A stretch of 64,000 nt of DNA from an uncultured Polaribacter sp. Its GTDB lineage: Bacteria; Bacteroidota; Bacteroidia; Flavobacteriales; Flavobacteriaceae. The DNA lies in assembly GCF_947503875.1 (NCBI RefSeq), contig NZ_CANNFH010000005.1, forward strand, positions 124,001-188,000, given 5' to 3'. The notes beneath the pieces were generated by a model that saw only the letters and a list, made by a program, of their open reading frames with translations, was not told the origin of the DNA and did no database searches. Made by a program: the position numbers and the translations under genes. Shown here one piece after another: positions 16,329-25,233 of this stretch (its first letter is position 1; each line of letters opens with the position of its first letter).

Positions 16329-17348
16329 TTGAAACTTATAAAATTCACAAAAAAAGGAATTTATTGCATACCAGGAAAGTTTTATTTAGATCCCTGGTAT
16401 CCTGTAGATTATGCTGTTATTTCTCACGGTCATGCAGATCATTCAAGATGGGGAAATAAGCATTATTTATGTCAGAATGATTCTAAAGCCATTATAAAAC
16501 ACAGGTTAGGGCAAGATATTTCTATTGAAAGTTTGGCATATAATGAGCCAAAAAATATAAACGGAGTTCAAGTTTCATTTTTTCCTGCAGGTCATATTAT
16601 TGGTTCAGCTCAAATTCGCTTAGAATACAAAGGCTATGTAGTTGTTTTTTCTGGTGATTATAAAACGCAATCAGATTTTTTAACCACACCTTTTGCCCCT
16701 GTAAAATGCCATACATTTATTACAGAAAGTACTTTTGGTTTGCCAGTTTACAAATGGAAAACAGAGCAAGAATTACAAACTGAAATTCAAGATTGGGTAT
16801 TGCAAAATCAGCAAAATAATAGAACCAGTGTTTTTTTAGGCTATAGTTTAGGTAAAGCACAAAGAATGATGAGTTTGTTAGATGGAGTAGCTGATATTTA
16901 TGTACACAATGCAATTAATCATTTAAATAATGCCATTACAAATTCTGGAATTGCGTTGCCCAAAACAACCTTACTAACGCCAGATTTTAAAAAGGCAGCT
17001 ATTCAGAATAAAATCGTCATTTTACCACCAGCACTTTTAGGCTCTAAAATGTTAAAAAGAATACCAAATGCAGCTACTGCAATTTGCTCTGGTTGGATGC
17101 ATATTCGTGGCAACAGACGTTGGAAAGGTGTAGATGCAGGTTTTGCTGTTAGCGATCATGCAGATTGGGATGGACTTTTACAAGCCGTAAAAGCCACAGA
17201 AGCCGAAAAAGTGTATGTAACACATGGTTCACAAGCCGTTTTTTCTAAATATTTGAATGAAATTGGCATAGAAGCACACGAACTAAAAACAGAGTTTGGT
17301 GATGATGAAATGACGAAAGAAGGTGAAGGTAAAAAAGAAACTGCATAA
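16329..17348 (+). CDS. Ligase-associated DNA exonuclease (MBL/beta-CASP fold)
   Basis: Metallo-beta-lactamase-fold nuclease of 339 residues, first gene of the ligase-associated DNA damage response cluster (TIGR04122 type). The metal-binding signature ISHGHADHSRWG gives His33, His35, Asp37, His38; further blocks are FPAGHIIGSAQIRLE, FSGDYKTQ, ITESTFGLPVYKW, CSGWMHIRG and VSDHADWDGLL, as in SNM1/beta-CASP enzymes. The start is TTG at 16329, chosen because it begins the conserved strand KLIKFTKKGIYC. It is followed after 3 bp by the DNA ligase gene, so the two are translationally coupled. Inferred job: end processing before ligation. Confidence 0.9.
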   Translation: MKLIKFTKKGIYCIPGKFYLDPWYPVDYAVISHGHADHSRWGNKHYLCQNDSKAIIKHRLGQDISIESLAYNEPKNINGVQVSFFPAGHIIGSAQIRLEYKGYVVVFSGDYKTQSDFLTTPFAPVKCHTFITESTFGLPVYKWKTEQELQTEIQDWVLQNQQNNRTSVFLGYSLGKAQRMMSLLDGVADIYVHNAINHLNNAITNSGIALPKTTLLTPDFKKAAIQNKIVILPPALLGSKMLKRIPNAATAICSGWMHIRGNRRWKGVDAGFAVSDHADWDGLLQAVKATEAEKVYVTHGSQAVFSKYLNEIGIEAHELKTEFGDDEMTKEGEGKKETA

Positions 17349-17351
17349 CGT

Positions 17352-18938
17352 ATGAAAGACTTTTCTAACTTAATTAGCGCCATAGAAATCACCAATAAAA
17401 CCAATGCCAAAATAGAAGCTTTGGTTAATTATTTTAAAACAGCACCAAACAAAGATAAACTGTGGTTAATTGCTTTATTTACAGGAAAAAGACCAAGCAG
17501 ACCCGTAAAATCTAATCTAATGAAAAGTTGGGTAATGGAGATTACCAAACTCCCTGAATGGTTGTTTTTAGAAAGTTACAGTTCTGTAGGAGATTTAGGA
17601 GAAACCATTGCACTTTTGTTACCAAATCCAGAAAATACAATAGAAAAACCACTACATGTTTGGATTGAGGAACTCATCAACCTAAAACCAAAAACAGACG
17701 AAGAAAAAAAAGCGTACGTTTTAGAGGCTTGGAATGGTTTGCAAGCGCAAGAAAGATTAATTTTTAATAAATTAATTGGCGGAAATTTTAGAATTGGTGT
17801 TTCTAAAAAAACTTTGGTAAATGCTTTGGCAAAATTATCGGGTATAGATGCCAATCAGCTTATGCACAGTATTATTGGTAATTGGACGCCAAATTCCATT
17901 TCTTTTGAAGATTTACTGAATGGGACACATATAAATTACGATAATTCTAAACCTTATCCGTTTTGTTTGGCCTATGCTTTAGAAAAAGAATTACCAGATT
18001 TAGGAGCTGAAAACGATTGGCAAGTAGAGTACAAATGGGATGGAATTCGCGGACAAATCATCAAAAGAAAAGAAGAGGTTTTTATTTGGAGTAGAGGTGA
18101 AGAGTTGGTTACACAGCAGTTTCCAGAATTGGTAGCAGCCATTGCCCAATTAAAAGGCGATTTTGTAATTGATGGCGAAATTTTAGCCATAAAAGACAGT
18201 GCAGTTTTACTTTTTAACGATTTGCAAAAACGTTTGAACAGAAAAAATGTAACCAAGAAACTGCTAGAAGAAGTACCTGTTGGTTTTTACGTTTATGATA
18301 TTTTAGAGCTAAACACCATAGATTTACGCGAGTTTTCTATGGAAGAAAGACGCCGTAAATTAGAAGAATTATTTCAACAAGAGACAGACGAATTGTTACA
18401 ACTTTCAGAAGTGATAAATTTTAAAAACTGGAACGAATTAGACGCACTAAGAAACGAAGCCAGAAGTTTTAATTCTGAAGGTTTAATGTTGAAGAAAAAA
18501 ACGTCTTTATATCACGTAGGAAGAAAAAAAGGCGAGTGGTGGAAATGGAAAGTAGATCCTTTAACCATTGATGTGGTAATGATTTACGCTCAAAAAGGAA
18601 GTGGAAGAAGAAGTTCTAAATACACAGATTATACCTTTGCTGTTAAAAACGAAGACAAATTGGTAACAGTTGCCAAAGCCTATTCTGGTTTAACCGATAA
18701 AGAAATTACAGAGGTTTCTAAATGGGTAAATAAAAATGCAATCGAAAAATTTGGGCCAGTAAGAACTGTAAAGCCAGAATTGGTTTTCGAAATTGCTTTT
18801 GAAGGCATTGCCTACAGCAAAAGACACAAAAGCGGTGTTGCCTTACGTTTTCCAAGAATTAAACGCTGGCGACAAGACAAAACCGTAAAAGATATAGATA
18901 CTATTGAGAGTGTAAAAGCGTTGATTGATGCTAATTAA
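17352..18938 (+). CDS. ATP-dependent DNA ligase (repair cluster type)
   Basis: A 528-residue ATP-dependent ligase of the LigB/TIGR04120 type. It has an N-terminal DNA-binding domain (about 1-200), then the nucleotidyltransferase domain with the adenylated Lys228 in motif I (EYKWDGIRG), FVIDGEILA (motif III), SEGLMLKKK (motif IV) and WWKWKVDP (motif V). A C-terminal OB-fold follows, ending in the GVALRFPRIKRWRQDK motif (VI). It makes phosphodiester bonds at nicks using ATP, distinct from the housekeeping NAD-dependent LigA expected elsewhere. It sits between the MBL exonuclease and the Lhr-like helicase; a 300-bp repeat-filled gap precedes the helicase. Confidence 0.95.
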   Translation: MKDFSNLISAIEITNKTNAKIEALVNYFKTAPNKDKLWLIALFTGKRPSRPVKSNLMKSWVMEITKLPEWLFLESYSSVGDLGETIALLLPNPENTIEKPLHVWIEELINLKPKTDEEKKAYVLEAWNGLQAQERLIFNKLIGGNFRIGVSKKTLVNALAKLSGIDANQLMHSIIGNWTPNSISFEDLLNGTHINYDNSKPYPFCLAYALEKELPDLGAENDWQVEYKWDGIRGQIIKRKEEVFIWSRGEELVTQQFPELVAAIAQLKGDFVIDGEILAIKDSAVLLFNDLQKRLNRKNVTKKLLEEVPVGFYVYDILELNTIDLREFSMEERRRKLEELFQQETDELLQLSEVINFKNWNELDALRNEARSFNSEGLMLKKKTSLYHVGRKKGEWWKWKVDPLTIDVVMIYAQKGSGRRSSKYTDYTFAVKNEDKLVTVAKAYSGLTDKEITEVSKWVNKNAIEKFGPVRTVKPELVFEIAFEGIAYSKRHKSGVALRFPRIKRWRQDKTVKDIDTIESVKALIDAN

Positions 18939-18940
18939 GT

Positions 18941-18984
18941 GGGCAGTTTTCAGTTGGCAGTCTTCAGTTTTCAGTAGGCAGTTT
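18941..18984. repeat. CAGTTTTCAGT-type dispersed repeat
   Basis: Stretch just after the ligase stop built from CAGTTTTCAGTTGGCAGTC and TTCAGTTTTCAGTAGGCAG. The same motif, in inverted arrangement, fills the thrA-thrB gap (25166-25233). It is non-coding and similar to intergenic repeats I know from Flavobacteria. Confidence 0.55.
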
Positions 18985-19040
18985 AAAAATGAGGATAAAT
19001 AATAATGAGTTAACAGTGAAAATAAAATATAATTAACGAT

Positions 19041-19130
19041 TGTCATTTCGAAATGAGCCTTTTTATGCGATTGAGAAATCTCATAATTATATTTTAAAAA
19101 TTATGAGATTTCTCCTATCGTCGAAATGAT
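19041..19130. repeat. Palindromic dispersed repeat (TGTCATTTCGA ... TCGAAATGA)
   Basis: Outer ends TGTCATTTCGA and TCGAAATGATA are inverted copies. The core GAGAAATCTCATAAT ... ATTATGAGATTTCTC gives a 15-bp stem. Lies in the ligase-helicase gap. Related copies are at 22533-22620, 22675-22763 and, as fragments, at 1313-1622 and inside polA. Confidence 0.7.
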
Positions 19131-19190
19131 ACTAAAAACCAACAACGAAACACAAAAAACCAACAAACAAAACCCAAACAATCCACAACA

Positions 19191-19229
19191 GTAAGAGTCC
19201 CTTCCCTTTGGGAAGGTTAGGATGGGAAA
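19191..19229 (+). repeat. Start-proximal palindromic repeat, copy 1
   Basis: Sequence AGTAAGAGTCCCTTCCCTTT followed by GGGAAGGTTAGGATGGGAAA, with the palindrome CCTTCCC-TTT-GGGAAGG. It ends about 10 bp before the ATG of the helicase gene. Two other copies in the same orientation relative to their gene lie just upstream of thrC and of the sulP-type gene. Confidence 0.7.
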
Positions 19230-19238
19230 ACACTTTTA

Positions 19239-21689
19239 ATGAGCAACTTCAAACAAACCCAAGGCTATAAAATCATCCAAAATTGGATGGAAGAAAAAGG
19301 GCAAACGCCCTTTAGTTTTCAGGCGCAAACTTGGGAACGTTACCACAATAATTTTAGTGGAATGGTGGTGGCGCCAACAGGTTTTGGAAAAACATTTTCA
19401 GTTTTTTTAGCAGTGGTTATCGATTATTTAAATCAACCTGAAAAATACAAAAAGGGCTTAAAATTAATTTGGATTAGTCCTTTGCGTTCTTTGGCAAAAG
19501 ATTTGGCAAAAGCAATGGCAACTGCTGTAGAAGAAATAGGTTTAGATTGGGAAGTGGCTGTTAGAAATGGAGATACACCAACCAACATCCGCAGAAAACA
19601 AGAACGTTTAATGCCAGATGTTTTGCTAACTACTCCAGAAACCTTGCACTTGTTATTTTCTCAAAAAAGAAACTCGCGTTGGTTTAAAAACGTAAACTGT
19701 ATTGCAGTAGATGAGTGGCACGAATTGTTAGGTTCTAAAAGAGGTGTTTTAACTGAAATTGCTATTGCAAGAATCAGAAATTTATCAGCTAAAACAAGAA
19801 TTTGGGGAATTTCTGCAACCATTGGCAATTTAGAAGAAGCCAAAAATGTGCTGATTCCTTATGATGTAAAAACAACCATGATTCGTGCCAAAGAAAAGAA
19901 GAAAATTAATATTACTTCTTTATTGCCAGATCAAGTGGAAGAGTTGTCTTGGGCAGGTCATTTAGGAAAAACAATGAGCTCTAAAATTATTCCTATAATT
20001 TATGAAAATACAACCACTTTAATTTTTACAAATACTAGAAATCAGAGTGAATTATGGTATCAAATTCTCATTGAAGAAGAACCAGATTTAATTGGGCAAA
20101 TTGCCATTCATCATGGTTCTATAGACAAAGTACAGCGTAATTTTATAGAAGATGCCATTTCTAACGGTTTGTTAAAAGCTGTAGTTTGCACATCTTCTCT
20201 AGATTTGGGTGTCGATTTTAAACCTGTAGATTGCGTTATTCAAATTGGTTCTGCAAAAGGAATTGCACGCTTTATGCAAAGAGCAGGTAGAAGTGGGCAT
20301 TCGCCTTTTGAAACCTCTAAAATGTACGCAGTTCCCACACATTCTTTACAATTGATAGAAGTTGCAGCCGTAAAAGAAGCCGTAAAACAACATCAAATAG
20401 AGTCTAGAACGCCAATGGTGTTAACCTATGATGTTTTGGTGCAGTTTCTAGTAACTTTAGCCGTTGGCGAAGGTTTTAAAACTGATGAAACTTTTGAAAT
20501 GTTGCAAGAAATTCATGCGTTTCATTATCTCACTTTAGAGGAATTCAATTGGTGTATTCATTTTATCACCAAAGGTGGAAAAACGTTGCATGCTTATGAA
20601 GAATTTCATAAAGTAGTTTTAGATGAAGAAGATGGTTTGTACAAGGTAAAAAGCAGGCGAATTGCAATGATGCACAGAATGAACATTGGCGTTATTGTAA
20701 GTGAAGTAATGCTCTATGTAAAATTCTTTTCTGGCGGTTATATTGGCATGATTGAAGAGTTTTTTATATCTAAATTAAAAAAAGGAGATGCTTTTATTTT
20801 AGGCGGAAGAGTTTTAGAAGTAAAACAAATAAAAGACATGACTGTTTTGGTAAAACGAAGCAAAAAAAAGAAAGCGATTACACCAAGTTGGTTAGGTGGT
20901 AGATTGCCTTTAACGTCTTATTTAACTCATTTTTTAAGGTTGAAGTTAAGTGACGCTTTAACACCAAATAATAGAGAAAAAGAGTTGAAATTTTTACATC
21001 CTTTATTAAAAAGGCAAGAACGAAATTCACACATTCCAAAACACGATGAATTTCTGGTAGAAATGATAGAAACCAAAGAAGGTTTTCATTTGTTTGCGTA
21101 TCCTTTTGAAGGAAGATTGGTGCACGAAATTATGGCCTCTTTAATTGCGTATAGAATTAGTCAAATTAAAAAGTTAACCTTTACAATTGCCATGAATGAT
21201 TATGGTTTTGAGTTGTTAAGCGATCAAGAAATTCCCTTAAATGAAGGAAATATTACAGCGATTTTCTCAAAAGAAAATTTAATAAAAGACGTTACAGCAA
21301 GTATAAATGCTAGTGAAATGGCATCAAGAAAATTTAGAGATATTGCAGTGGTTGCAGGTTTGGTAATTCAAACACAACCAGGAAATAAAAAAACGAGCAA
21401 AAGTTTACAATCTTCCTCAGGTTTAATATTTAGAGTTTTAAATGACCATGAACCCAATAATTTATTGTTGAAACAAGCCTATAATGAAGTGTTTGATTAC
21501 GAGCTAGAAAAAGTACGTTTGCAAGAAGCATTTCAACGGATTTCTGAGAGTAAAATCATTTTGAAAAAAGCCAATAATTTTACACCTTTGAGCTTTCCTT
21601 TAAAAGTAGATAGTTTAAGAGGAACCATGTCTAACGAAGATTTAAGTAAGCGAATAGAACGCATACAAAAGCAAGCGTTAAAAGCCTAA
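19239..21689 (+). CDS. Ligase-associated DEXH-box helicase (Lhr-like)
   Basis: Superfamily 2 helicase of 816 residues, TIGR04121 type. Motif I (Walker A) is VVAPTGFGKTFS with Lys51; ISPLRSLAKDL (Ia), LLTTPETL (Ib), AVDEWHELLG (motif II, DEWH), GISATIGN (III), IFTNTRNQSE (IV), CTSSLDLGVDF (V) and MQRAGRSGHSP (VI) follow in order. The C-terminal half is the winged-helix and Lhr-core region. Relatives are 3'-5' DNA or RNA-DNA helicases; with the adjacent ligase, exonuclease and PdeM it forms a damage-response module. The next gene starts 4 bp after its stop. ATG at 19239 begins right after a palindromic repeat. Confidence 0.93.
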   Translation: MSNFKQTQGYKIIQNWMEEKGQTPFSFQAQTWERYHNNFSGMVVAPTGFGKTFSVFLAVVIDYLNQPEKYKKGLKLIWISPLRSLAKDLAKAMATAVEEIGLDWEVAVRNGDTPTNIRRKQERLMPDVLLTTPETLHLLFSQKRNSRWFKNVNCIAVDEWHELLGSKRGVLTEIAIARIRNLSAKTRIWGISATIGNLEEAKNVLIPYDVKTTMIRAKEKKKINITSLLPDQVEELSWAGHLGKTMSSKIIPIIYENTTTLIFTNTRNQSELWYQILIEEEPDLIGQIAIHHGSIDKVQRNFIEDAISNGLLKAVVCTSSLDLGVDFKPVDCVIQIGSAKGIARFMQRAGRSGHSPFETSKMYAVPTHSLQLIEVAAVKEAVKQHQIESRTPMVLTYDVLVQFLVTLAVGEGFKTDETFEMLQEIHAFHYLTLEEFNWCIHFITKGGKTLHAYEEFHKVVLDEEDGLYKVKSRRIAMMHRMNIGVIVSEVMLYVKFFSGGYIGMIEEFFISKLKKGDAFILGGRVLEVKQIKDMTVLVKRSKKKKAITPSWLGGRLPLTSYLTHFLRLKLSDALTPNNREKELKFLHPLLKRQERNSHIPKHDEFLVEMIETKEGFHLFAYPFEGRLVHEIMASLIAYRISQIKKLTFTIAMNDYGFELLSDQEIPLNEGNITAIFSKENLIKDVTASINASEMASRKFRDIAVVAGLVIQTQPGNKKTSKSLQSSSGLIFRVLNDHEPNNLLLKQAYNEVFDYELEKVRLQEAFQRISESKIILKKANNFTPLSFPLKVDSLRGTMSNEDLSKRIERIQKQALKA

Positions 21690-21693
21690 AAAA

Positions 21694-22353
21694 ATGCAAC
21701 CTTTAACTATAGTTACTAAAGAAATTACAGTAAAAAACGAAATTTTACAAGTTACTAATCAGCGTGTTTTGTATTGGGAAACCCAAAAAAGTTTAATTTT
21801 AAGTGATTTGCATATTGGTAAAGCTGCTCATTTTCAAAAAAGCGGAATTCCAATTCCTAAAAGCGTTTTAACAACAGATTTAGAACGATTAAAACAATTA
21901 ATCATCCATTTTAAAGCAGAAAATTTAATTATTGTGGGCGATTTATTTCACGCAGGGTACAACAAAGATTTAGACGAATTTAAAACATGGTTGCAACAAT
22001 TTAATAACCTAAAATTGCAATTGGTAAAAGGAAACCACGATCGTTTATCTAATACTATTTACGAGAAGTTTCATATTGAAGTTTTTCCTTCACAATTAAG
22101 CATTAACAATTTAAAATTTGTGCACGATGCTGTTGAAGAAAATGAAGAAGTTTTTACTATTTCTGGACACATTCATCCAGGAGTTTTTATAAAAGGAAGA
22201 GGAAAACAACGAATTAAATTACCCTGTTTTCAGATGAGTAAAAATCAGTTAATTTTACCTGCTTTTAGTTTGTTTACGGGTTTAAATACAAGAAATTTGT
22301 TGGCAAATTGTAAAAATTTCGCGTTTACAGATGATGGTGTTTTTGTGGTTTAG
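21694..22353 (+). CDS. pdeM: Ligase-associated metallophosphoesterase/endonuclease PdeM
   Basis: Calcineurin-like phosphoesterase of 219 residues, TIGR04123 type, fourth gene of the repair cluster. Metal-binding blocks are complete: LSDLHIGKAAHF (D-x-H), IVGDLFHAGYNKD (GD), VKGNHDRLS (GNHD), FVHDA and ISGHIHPG (GHIH). The IGKAAHFQKSGIP segment is typical of PdeM. Related proteins nick or cleave DNA; here it is expected to act with the helicase and ligase. ATG at 21694 follows the helicase stop by 4 bp, so they are co-translated. Confidence 0.92.
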   Translation: MQPLTIVTKEITVKNEILQVTNQRVLYWETQKSLILSDLHIGKAAHFQKSGIPIPKSVLTTDLERLKQLIIHFKAENLIIVGDLFHAGYNKDLDEFKTWLQQFNNLKLQLVKGNHDRLSNTIYEKFHIEVFPSQLSINNLKFVHDAVEENEEVFTISGHIHPGVFIKGRGKQRIKLPCFQMSKNQLILPAFSLFTGLNTRNLLANCKNFAFTDDGVFVV

Positions 22354-22440
22354 TTTGTCATTCCTGCGAAGGCAGGAATCCAAAGTATGCTAATTATAGA
22401 TTTTTGCTTGAACAGGAATGACACGCACTCTAAAAGAAGT
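22354..22440. repeat. Dispersed repeat GTCATTCCTGCGAAGGCAGG type
   Basis: Begins TGTCATTCCTGCGAAGGCAG (about 22357-22376), whose ATTCCTGC-GAA-GGCAGGAAT forms a perfect hairpin, and closes with the inverted partner CAGGAATGACA near 22410-22424. This repeat type is widespread across bacterial intergenic DNA. It directly follows pdeM and may serve as its transcript end. Confidence 0.6.
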
Positions 22441-22480
22441 CATAAGTTTATTAAAAGACTTTTTTAAGCATCAAAAAAAA

Positions 22481-22512
22481 GACCTTACAGGTTTTGAAAA
22501 CTTGTAAGGTCT
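22481..22512. terminator. Long hairpin, possible bidirectional terminator or dispersed repeat
   Basis: GACCTTACAGGTTTT, G, AAAACTTGTAAGGTC: a 15-bp stem with one G-T pair and a single-base loop, between convergent pdeM and thrC. An A-run (AAAAAAAA) lies before it, so on the minus strand it is followed by a T-run and could terminate the thr operon; the plus-strand side has only GAGAATTTT. Confidence 0.6.
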
Positions 22513-22532
22513 GAGAATTTTAGTTTATATAT

Positions 22533-22763
22533 TATTTCGAATAATAGTGAGAAATCTCACAAGAATTATAAAACGTTGTGTGAGCTAGGTTATGTGACTT
22601 CTCATAAATTCGAAGTGACAAATGTTGAAGGTTACAAATAATTTTAAGTTTTAAAACCCTTTACACTCGAATTCTGTCATTTAGACTTTATGGAGAAATC
22701 TTATAGTTTTTAGATTATAATGGTGAGATTTCTCGATTCCACTCCATTTCACTCGAAATGACA
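22533..22763. repeat. Two degenerate copies of the TTTCGA/GAAATCTC palindromic repeat
   Basis: Copy A (22533-22620) runs from TTATTTCGAATAATAGTGAG to TTCGAAGTGACA; copy B (22675-22763) from TGTCATTTAGACTTTATGGA to TTCACTCGAAATGACA. Each holds GAGAAATCT and its inverse as inner arms. Together with the elements at 22354-22512 they fill the 427-bp pdeM-thrC gap, in which I see no gene. Confidence 0.65.
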
Positions 22764-22780
22764 ATCGTACTTTTTATTTA

Positions 22781-24067
22781 TTATTCCTTCAGCAAAAAAG
22801 CTTTCAAATCTTCATAAGAACTTGCTTTTATAGCAACTTTCTTGTTGTCAATTACTTTTTGAATTTGTGGTGGAATGGCAACTGTTACTGGCAAAGTTTC
22901 TTCAACTACATCTAAAAACTTTACAGGATGTGCAGTTTCTAAAAACACACCATATTCGTTTTCGTTTAAGTTGTATTCTTCCAATCCTAAATAACCTACA
23001 GCTCCATGAGGATCTGCAACATAACCAGAATTTTTATAGATTTCTTTCATTTTTACACGCGTAGCATCATCAGAAAAACTAAACGAAGAAAACGTACTTT
23101 TTAAAGTTTCTAAATCGTTATTAAACAATTCTCTAATTCTAATAAAATTACTTGGGTTACCAACATCCATTGCATTAGAAATAGTTGCTTTTGATTTTTT
23201 TGGTGTGTATATACCATCTTTTAAGAAATTAGGAACTGTATCATTTACATTCGTAGAAGCTACAAAGTGCTTTACAGGTAAACCTAGTTTTTGTGCCATA
23301 ATTCCTGCACAAATATTACCAAAATTTCCACTTGGTACAGAAAATACAATTTCTTTATTCAGTTTTTTTAGTTGCTTGTATGCAAAGAAAAAATAGAACA
23401 TTTGTGGCAACCAACGTGCAACATTAATAGAATTTGCAGAGGTTAAGGTTTTGGTGATTTCTTCATCTAAAAAAGCAGTTTTTACCATGTCTTGGCAATC
23501 GTCAAAAACACCATCTACTTCTAAAGCAGTAATATTTTGCCCTAAAGTAGTCAATTGTTTTTCTTGAATATCACTTACTTTTCCTGATGGATATAAAATA
23601 ACCACATTAATGCCTTTTGCGCCTAAAAATCCGTTTGCAACAGCACCACCAGTATCTCCAGAAGTGGCTACTAAAACCGTAACTTCCTCTTTATTTCCTT
23701 GGTTAAAATATTCTAAACATTGTGCCATAAATTTAGCACCAACATCTTTAAAAGCCATTGTTGGGCCATGGAATAACTCTAAAGAACCAATATTTTCTGA
23801 TACAGAAACTACAGGAAAATCAAAAGAAAGTGTGTTTGCAATAATGTCTTTTAATTTTTCTGTCGGTATTTCATTACCTACAAATTGTTTTATGGCTTCA
23901 TAAGCAATTTCATTGTTAGAATAATTCTCTATATTTTCAATAAAATCTTTAGATAAAGGTGTAATATTTTCTGGGAAATAAATTCCTCTATCTTTTGCCA
24001 AACCTTCTACAACTGCATTTTTAAAAGTTGTTTTTGGCGATTTATGGTGTAAACTGTAGTAGTTCAT
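22781..24067 (-). CDS. thrC: Threonine synthase
   Basis: Converts O-phosphohomoserine to threonine with PLP; 428 residues, the bacterial type I length. N-terminal YYSLHHKSPKTTFKNAVVEG is typical. The PLP lysine is in GPTMAFKDVGAKFMAQ, TSGDTGGAV is the phosphate-binding segment and SVPSGNFGNICAG also binds cofactor. Last gene of a thrA-thrB-thrC run on the minus strand, but separated from thrB by 165 bp that include a start-proximal palindromic repeat, so it may have separate control of translation or transcript stability. Confidence 0.96.
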   Translation of the reverse strand: MNYYSLHHKSPKTTFKNAVVEGLAKDRGIYFPENITPLSKDFIENIENYSNNEIAYEAIKQFVGNEIPTEKLKDIIANTLSFDFPVVSVSENIGSLELFHGPTMAFKDVGAKFMAQCLEYFNQGNKEEVTVLVATSGDTGGAVANGFLGAKGINVVILYPSGKVSDIQEKQLTTLGQNITALEVDGVFDDCQDMVKTAFLDEEITKTLTSANSINVARWLPQMFYFFFAYKQLKKLNKEIVFSVPSGNFGNICAGIMAQKLGLPVKHFVASTNVNDTVPNFLKDGIYTPKKSKATISNAMDVGNPSNFIRIRELFNNDLETLKSTFSSFSFSDDATRVKMKEIYKNSGYVADPHGAVGYLGLEEYNLNENEYGVFLETAHPVKFLDVVEETLPVTVAIPPQIQKVIDNKKVAIKASSYEDLKAFLLKE

Positions 24068-24080
24068 ATTATATACTTTA

Positions 24081-24120
24081 ATCCCATCCTAACCTTCCCA
24101 AAGGGAAGGGACTCTTACTC
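24081..24120 (-). repeat. Start-proximal palindromic repeat, copy 2
   Basis: On the minus strand: GTAAGAGTCCCTTCCCTTTG, then GGAAGGTTAGGATGGGAT, ending about 14 bp before the thrC ATG at 24067. Same orientation relative to the gene as copies 1 and 3. The remainder of the thrB-thrC gap (24121-24232) shows only AT-rich sequence with AACCAAAAACTAATAACCAA. Confidence 0.7.
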
Positions 24121-24232
24121 TTATAAAGAGCTTTGTCTTGGACTTTATTTTATGTTATTATAATTTTTTAGAATTAGGTTTTTAGTTTTTAGTTGATGAG
24201 CATACCAACAACCAAAAACTAATAACCAACAA

Positions 24233-25156
24233 CTATTCTAATATTTTCATTCCTGCTGCATTTACTTTAGAAGTAAATAGGGTGAAATCTATGTTTGTTT
24301 TTTTATACGTTTCGTTTATGGCGTTGTATACGTTTTCTGTATTTTCTTTTCCTTCGCACAAGGCATAAATAGTTGGGCCAGAACCAGAAATTCCTGCACC
24401 TAAAGCACCTGCTTTTATGGCACTGTTTTTCACTTCGTCAAAAAACGGAATTAAAGCTTTTCTGGCAGGCTCTGCAACCAAATCTACCAAAGAATTACTT
24501 ATTAATTGGTAATTATCTGTATACAAACCACTAACCAAACCACCTACATTTGCCCATTGTGTAATGGCATTTTTTAGCGGAATTTCAGTTGGTAAAACTG
24601 CTCTAGCGTCTTTTGTTTTTATTTCCACTTGTGGATGAATGGCTACAACTCTTAACTCTTTAGGAACTGGTAATTTAATAATTTCTAAAGGCTCGTAACT
24701 TCTAACCAATACAAAACCACCGTAAATTGCTGCAGCAACATTGTCTGCAATTGGTGTTCCACAAGCTACTTGTTCGCCAAACATGGCAAATTTGGTTAAT
24801 TCTAGTTCAGAATACTTATGCTCTAAAAACTTATTTGCACCAAAAGCAGCACCAGCAGCACTTGCAGCAGAGCTTCCTAAACCACTTCCAGGAGAAAACC
24901 CTTTATGAATGGTTAATGCAATACCAAAATCTGCATTGGCGTCTTGTAACATTTTTTTTACTACAGCACTTGCAGCATTTTCATCAACATTATAAGTTAA
25001 ATCAGCACCTGTAATATTTGTTATTTTTACTCCTTTTGCTGCTGTTTTTGTAAATGTCATTTCATCGCCAATTTCATCTACGGCAAAACCCATAGAATCA
25101 AACCCACAAGAAACATTAGCAACAGTTGCTGGAGAAAATATTTTTAAATAATCCAT
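24233..25156 (-). CDS. thrB: Homoserine kinase
   Basis: GHMP-family kinase of 307 residues phosphorylating homoserine. The ATP-binding motif is SPGSGLGSSAASAAGAAFG (about residues 88-106); the N-terminal strand LKIFSPATVANVSCGFDSMG and C-terminal GAGISGSGPTIYALCEG (motif 3) complete the family pattern. Lies 77 bp downstream of thrA, the gap being filled with CAGTATTCAGT-type repeats, and upstream of thrC. Confidence 0.96.
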   Translation of the reverse strand: MDYLKIFSPATVANVSCGFDSMGFAVDEIGDEMTFTKTAAKGVKITNITGADLTYNVDENAASAVVKKMLQDANADFGIALTIHKGFSPGSGLGSSAASAAGAAFGANKFLEHKYSELELTKFAMFGEQVACGTPIADNVAAAIYGGFVLVRSYEPLEIIKLPVPKELRVVAIHPQVEIKTKDARAVLPTEIPLKNAITQWANVGGLVSGLYTDNYQLISNSLVDLVAEPARKALIPFFDEVKNSAIKAGALGAGISGSGPTIYALCEGKENTENVYNAINETYKKTNIDFTLFTSKVNAAGMKILE

Positions 25157-25165
25157 TTTTATTAG

Positions 25166-25233
25166 TTCTCAGTCTGCAGTATTCAGTAGGCGGTCAGTTT
25201 TTTACTGATTACTGCCAACTGAATACTGCCAAC
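25166..25233. repeat. CAGTATTCAGT-type repeat between thrA and thrB
   Basis: Imperfect palindrome from CAGTATTCAGTAGGCGGTCA and ACTGCCAACTGAATACTG; it occupies almost the whole intercistronic gap of the thr operon. Related to 18941-18984. Confidence 0.6.
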
